Shown here piece after piece: positions 60,101 through 64,000 of a stretch of 64,000 bases of DNA (position 1 is the first letter of the stretch; every line of letters starts with the position of its first letter). The stretch is from the NCBI GenBank assembly GCA_963542845.1, contig CAUTZA010000002.1, positions 60,687 through 124,686 of the forward strand, in the 5' to 3' direction. The notes beneath the pieces are model-generated. The model saw only the letters and a list, made by a program, of their open reading frames with translations. It was not told the DNA's origin and ran no database searches. Source of the stretch: JABCPO02 sp963542845. Lineage in GTDB: Bacteria > Bacillota > Clostridia > TANB77 > CAG-508. Both the position numbers and the translations under genes were made by a program.

Positions 60101-60793
60101 CAAGCAAGAGATATTGAAGGAAATTTAATGGGATTTGACATAATAAAAGCTAAAAAAATGGTTAGAGATTTGAAAAGCAACATAAAAGATTTAGGAGAAG
60201 TAGATACAAGTATTATAAAAGAATACTTAAATACAAAAGAAAGATATGATTATCTTTTAAATCAAAGAGAAGACTTAGAAAGTTCTAAGAAATCTCTAGA
60301 AAAGATAATAAAAGAAATAGCATTTGCAATGGAAGAACAGTTTGTATCTAGAATGGATATAATAAACAAAAATTTTAAAGAAATATTTGTGACATTATTT
60401 GGTGGAGGAAATGCGAAGATTGAAATAGAAGATAAGAAAGATCCTTTGAATTCAGGAATAGCAATAAAAGTAGAACCACCAGGAAAGAAACTGCAAAATA
60501 TGATGTTATTATCAGGTGGAGAAAGAGCATTTACTGCAATTGCAATATTATTTGCGATACTTAAACTTAATCCATCACCATTTTGTGTACTTGACGAAAT
60601 AGAAGCAGCACTTGATGATGTTAATGTTGCGAGAGTTGCAAGATATTTAAAGACATATTCAGAAGATACACAATTCCTAATAATTACACATAGAAAAGGG
60701 ACAATGGAATCATCTAAAATACTTTATGGTGTAACAATGGAGGAAAATGGGGTAAGTAAGCTTGTATCATTAGATATGAGAGATAAAAAATAG
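57115..60793 (+). CDS. smc: Chromosome segregation ATPase SMC, with +1 shift at CGG
   Basis: The rebuilt protein has about 1225 residues. The N-terminal head has Walker A GPNGSGKSNI (31-40) and GQGRIDEILS. A long coiled coil follows, then the hinge, a second coil and the C-terminal head with LLSGGERAFTAIA (ABC signature) and VLDEIEAALDD (Walker B). SMC condenses and segregates the chromosome with ScpAB. The only break is CGG at 58762-58764 (after CTT), in the hinge; skipping C gives GGA-TAT and restores ETALGYTMQNIIVE, where glycine is conserved. I choose the ATG at 57115 (AGAGGAAAG upstream) over the one at 57061. Confidence 0.94.
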
Positions 60794-60832
60794 TTATGTA
60801 AAGAACGAAAAGAAGAACTGAAAGGAGGAAGA

Positions 60833-61976
60833 ATGAAATTTTTACACTTAGCAGATATACATCTAGATATGCCATTTAAGCTTGTAGGAGCAATGGGAGA
60901 AAAAAGAAGAATAATGCAATTAGATATTTTAAGAAAGGTTGCAGAATATGTAAATGAAAATAAGATAAGATACATGTTTATATCAGGAGATCTTTATGAA
61001 CATGAATATATTAAAGATGGAACAATAAATGCGTTTATTAACATAATTAAAAAGATGCCAGATACTCTAATATTCATATCACCAGGTAATCATGATCCAT
61101 TTGTTTCAGGCAGCATATATGATAGGTTTGAATTTCCATCAAATGTGCATATATTTAGTGATTTAGAAGTTGTAGAAACAGAAGACTATAATATATATGG
61201 ATATGGATTTAGTGATTTTTATGATGATGGAATAAATTTAGATGATATAGAGCTTTTAGATAATGGAAAGAAAAATATTCTTGTAATACACCGGAGATGT
61301 AGATGCAAGCTATGATGGTGAAACAAGCCATAAATATTTACCACTATCTTCAAAAGAATTGATGAAAAAAGGATTTGATTATGTAGCCTTAGGACATATA
61401 CATAAACATATGGTGTTTGGGGATGGCAATATTGTATATCCAGGTTCAATGATAAATACTTCGTTTAAAGAAGGAAAAACAGGAATGATTATAGGCGAAT
61501 TTGAAAATTATAGTATTGTAAGAATGAATACAAATCATCAAAATGGGTATAATGTAAATGAAGGTACGAAGGTGAGAATTGAACATATAAATCTTGACCC
61601 TATAAAATATGAAATACTATATATGAATATAAATGAGATTTCTTCTAAAGAAGAACTAGTTACAAGGATTAATTGTTTAGAGATAGACAAAAATAATTTC
61701 TATAAGATAGTATTAAAAGGTAAAAAAGACTTTTTGATAAACGAAAAATATATATTAGATAATATTCAATGGAATAATATATTAAGGATTGAAGATGAAA
61801 CACAAAGGGAAATAGATATTGATGAGATATCTAAAGAAAATACATTAAGAGGAATTTTTGTGAAGAAAATACTAGAAAAACTAGAAAAAGAGACAGATAC
61901 TAAAAAAAGAGAAAAACTAGAAAATGCAATAGAACTTGTGCTTACAGAAATGAGGGAAAGCTATGAGAATAGATAA
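60833..61976 (+). CDS. yhaO: YhaO/SbcD-like DNA repair metallophosphoesterase, with +1 shift at CGG
   Basis: The rebuilt protein has about 380 residues. The calcineurin-like nuclease motifs are present: ADIHLD, GDLYEH, PGNHDPF, IHGDVDA and GHIHKH. These bind two metals in the Mre11/SbcD fold. The frame breaks at CGG 61292-61294 (after CAC, the metal-site histidine); skipping C gives CAC-GGA-GAT-GTA and joins the two halves as VIHGDVDASYDGE. The stop overlaps the following yhaN-like gene by 14 bases, the usual pair for a nuclease-ATPase complex. AAAGGAGGAAG precedes the ATG. Confidence 0.9.
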
Positions 61977-63804
61977 TTTTAAGATAAATAATTATGGTAA
62001 GATAGAGAATAGGGAAGTTATATTAAAAAATGGTATTAACATTATAAAAGGATATAATGAAGCAGGAAAAAGCACTATACTTTCATTCTTAAATTCAATG
62101 CTTTACGGTATTGATAAGACAAAAAAAGGAAATATTTCAGAATATGATAAATTTTTACCATGGCTCTCAACAAATTTTTCTGGTAGTATGGAATATACTT
62201 TAGATAATGGAAATAAGTATTATGTATATAGAGACTTTAAGAAAAAAATCCCAGTAGTATTAGATAAAAATAGAAATGATATAACCCTTAAATTTAAACA
62301 AAGTAAAAAAGGAATAGATTTTTTAGAAGAACAAATAGGAGTAGATAGAAAAACATTTGAAAATACAAGTATTTCATATCAAAAATTAGTTGTTTTAGAT
62401 GATAAAAATAAGGCAGAAATGGCAGGAAGACTAGCTAATTTAGTATCAACAGGAGAAGAAAATTTTTCGTATGAAGAACTAATAAAAAGACTGAATAATA
62501 GACAACTTGAAGAAATAGGAAGTAGCAGAACAAAGAAAAGACCGCTTAATAATATTGAAGAGAGGCTACTGAAACTTGAAACAGAAAAATTAGAAGTGCT
62601 TAATGTAAAAGATAAGAAAGAAAGAATGAATGTTGAAAGAGAAGAAACTCAAAGACAATTTGCAAATATCGGATACATAAAGCAAATGATTAATGAAATA
62701 AAGGAAAATTTCTTAAAAAAAGAAGCAGAAAAGAAAATATATTCTGAAATCTATAATAGAATAGAAAGAAAAAAAGAAGAAATAGAAGAGAAAAAGAAAG
62801 AAAGAATTGATGTTATAACAAAAGAAAAAGTTTTTGACAAGATAAAATGGATATATCTAGTATTAACAATTCTTGCAATACCAGCAGCATATTTGTATAT
62901 ATATTCATTAATTATATATGTTATAGCATTAATTGGAATATATATTTTGGCAAAAAATAAAAGAGATAAAAGGATGGATGAGCTTGAAGAAAAAAATAGA
63001 ACAGTAGAGAAAGAACTAAATATATTAAGAAAAGACATTATCCAAGATGAGAGAGTAATACAAAAAGAAAAGAAAGAATTTGAAGAAAGATTCCAGAATT
63101 TAAAAAATGAAATGTATTACAAGTACAAAAACTATGTGAACAAAGAATATTTAGATAGAATATTAAATAAAGACATTGAAGGTGTTTTTAAGGAAGCAGC
63201 AGAAATAGAAAAAGAATATGAAACAACAATGTATAGGTTAAGTCAAATAAATGCAGAAAGAAATGTTGTAGAATCAACATCAGGAAAGCTTACAGAAATT
63301 GTTGAAGAATTAGAAGAATTAAAACAAGAAAGAGAAAAATTGTTAAACTATAATGATACTATAGAAATAGCAAAAGATGTTCTAAAAGAATCATATGATG
63401 AACTTAAAAATAATGTTGGACCAGAGTTTGATAAAAGATTAAGCTATATTGTAGAAAAGATAACTAATGGAAAATATGATGATGTATATATAGATAATGA
63501 ACATAACATTAAAATGAAAACAGAACATGGAGAATATGTAAATCTAGAAAGATTTAGCACAGGGACTATTGAACAAGTTAACTTAGCATTAAGACTTGCA
63601 TATATAGACACAATATCAAAAGAAAAGTTACCTATAATATTAGATGAAGCTTTTGCATTTTGTGATGACCAAAGATTATTTAATATAATGAAATTTTTAG
63701 ACAGAGAATATAAAGAAAGACAAGTAATTATATTTACATGTTCTAATAGAGAAAAGAAAATAATTGATGAAGAAAATATACAAGCAAATGTAGTACTTAT
63801 ATAG
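61963..63804 (+). CDS. yhaN: YhaN/SbcC-like AAA ATPase
   Basis: 613 residues. The N-terminal head reads INNYGKIENREV and the P-loop GYNEAGKST (about 30-38). A coiled coil surrounds two membrane helices at about 290-325 (WIYLVLTILAIPAAYLYIY and LIIYVIALIGIYILA), as in Bacillus YhaN. The C-terminal part has LERFSTGTIEQVNLALRLAY (signature) and ILDEAFAFCDD (Walker B). It likely partners the upstream nuclease in DNA end processing at the membrane. It overlaps that gene by 14 bases. It contains no CGG break. Confidence 0.9.
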   Translation: MRIDNFKINNYGKIENREVILKNGINIIKGYNEAGKSTILSFLNSMLYGIDKTKKGNISEYDKFLPWLSTNFSGSMEYTLDNGNKYYVYRDFKKKIPVVLDKNRNDITLKFKQSKKGIDFLEEQIGVDRKTFENTSISYQKLVVLDDKNKAEMAGRLANLVSTGEENFSYEELIKRLNNRQLEEIGSSRTKKRPLNNIEERLLKLETEKLEVLNVKDKKERMNVEREETQRQFANIGYIKQMINEIKENFLKKEAEKKIYSEIYNRIERKKEEIEEKKKERIDVITKEKVFDKIKWIYLVLTILAIPAAYLYIYSLIIYVIALIGIYILAKNKRDKRMDELEEKNRTVEKELNILRKDIIQDERVIQKEKKEFEERFQNLKNEMYYKYKNYVNKEYLDRILNKDIEGVFKEAAEIEKEYETTMYRLSQINAERNVVESTSGKLTEIVEELEELKQEREKLLNYNDTIEIAKDVLKESYDELKNNVGPEFDKRLSYIVEKITNGKYDDVYIDNEHNIKMKTEHGEYVNLERFSTGTIEQVNLALRLAYIDTISKEKLPIILDEAFAFCDDQRLFNIMKFLDREYKERQVIIFTCSNREKKIIDEENIQANVVLI

Positions 63805-63873
63805 CATTAGAATAGATTGTAGAGGAAAATAAAAAGATAAAAATAATAGAATAGAGAATAATTGAAATAATGG

Positions 63874-63903
63874 AAAAGAAGAAACATTTTTGTTTCTTCT
63901 TTT
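63874..63903 (+). terminator. Rho-independent terminator of yhaON
   Basis: AAAGAAGAAACA pairs with TGTTTCTTCTTTT around TTTT, 70 bases after yhaN. Confidence 0.85.
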
Positions 63904-63910
63904 CTAAATA

Positions 63911-63950
63911 GTTAAACTTAACTTAGTTAAACTTAGCTTAACTTAACTTA
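63911..63950. repeat. Short imperfect tandem repeat
   Basis: Units close to TTAAACTTAACTTAG are repeated about three times (TTAAACTTAACTTAG, TTAAACTTAG, CTTAACTTAACTTA). It may be a slippage-prone stretch between the yhaN terminator and the next gene. Confidence 0.5.
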
Positions 63951-64000
63951 CTATTATTTGAAATTATATCATGTATTGCATATATTGCATCAGACATACC
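63938..64000 (-). CDS. Possible C-terminal end of a minus-strand gene (partial)
   Basis: From the window end, the minus strand reads GMSDAIYAIHDIISNNSKLS and then TAA at 63940-63938. The segment is open and has normal-looking codons, but only 20 residues are visible, so the product cannot be named. Confidence 0.3.
   Translation of the reverse strand, partial: GMSDAIYAIHDIISNNSKLS

Noticed and set aside
1232..61294. Explanation of the CGG breaks by sequencing error or pseudogenes
   Set aside because: Errors would strike all codon phases and all sequence classes. All 24 events are +1, in frame and before a glycine codon, in essential genes that are otherwise intact.
63911..63950. CRISPR-like array
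   Set aside because: The units are short, contiguous and without spacers; it is a simple tandem repeat.

Overview
The window looks like chromosome from a very AT-rich Clostridia-type Firmicute, probably an uncultured gut lineage. The evidence is A/T-dominated codon use, AGA as the main arginine codon, strong AAGGAG-type ribosome binding sites, a Clostridia-style gene set (walJ, DUF4364, DUF368, yhaO/yhaN, AI-2E exporter, WG-repeat protein), and two secreted proteins with the 'KKGITLIALVI'-type prepilin N-terminus common in uncultured Clostridia. No rRNA, tRNA, CRISPR array or intact insertion sequence was seen.

The main result is a recoding pattern. Fifteen genes, most of them housekeeping (rsmI, lemA, murF, secA, a DUF2797 gene, a multipass membrane gene, mfd, a VirD4/TraG gene, pyrimidine-nucleoside phosphorylase, carD, fhs, prfA, pcrA, smc, yhaO), are broken in the standard reading. 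Each becomes intact if the ribosome skips one C at an in-frame CGG codon and then reads the overlapping GGN as glycine. I count 24 such sites. All are +1, all have CGG exactly in frame, and most restore a glycine at a family-conserved position (Walker A of PcrA, GS.GKTS of MurF, YSNG of SecA, PLGYCVGN of the phosphorylase). CGG is otherwise almost absent as a sense codon; I found two exceptions (38791-38793 on the minus strand and 52164-52166). CGA and CGT occur as ordinary arginine codons. The simplest reading is that CGG has no cognate tRNA and works as an obligatory +1 frameshift codon, or that CGGN is read as a four-base glycine codon. Seven of 24 sites follow CTT, giving CTT-CGG-N, which resembles the yeast Ty1 CTT-AGG-C shift site.

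Layout: 1-450 is gene-free. 451-2148 holds rsmI and an N6-adenine methyltransferase (minus). 2251-4289 holds walJ and a convergent lipid glycosyltransferase. 4544-6743 holds a prepilin-like adhesin and an unknown secreted protein. 6909-8566 holds a DnaJ-like chaperone and lemA (minus). 8886-14161 holds murF, an Nth-like glycosylase and secA. 14330-18607 holds unknown and metal-binding proteins (DUF1653, SprT, DUF2797) and a methyltransferase. 18604-28351 runs from gpmA through membrane, NERD and WG-repeat proteins to acpS. 28344-37779 is a long co-directional run (tatD, mfd, trmH-type, DUF4364, xth, AI-2E, DUF368). 37933-38871 is a serine DD-peptidase-like gene (minus). 39081-42331 is a VirD4/prepilin cluster. 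42450-48310 holds rnhB, pdp, carD, a second DD-peptidase, dtd and fhs. 49178-51856 is argGH (minus). 52128-56402 holds two small unknown genes, prfA and pcrA. 57115-63804 holds smc, yhaO and yhaN.

Two other breaks are not of the CGG type: a -1 break in a purine-rich run late in secA, and an in-frame TGA in a NERD-domain gene.
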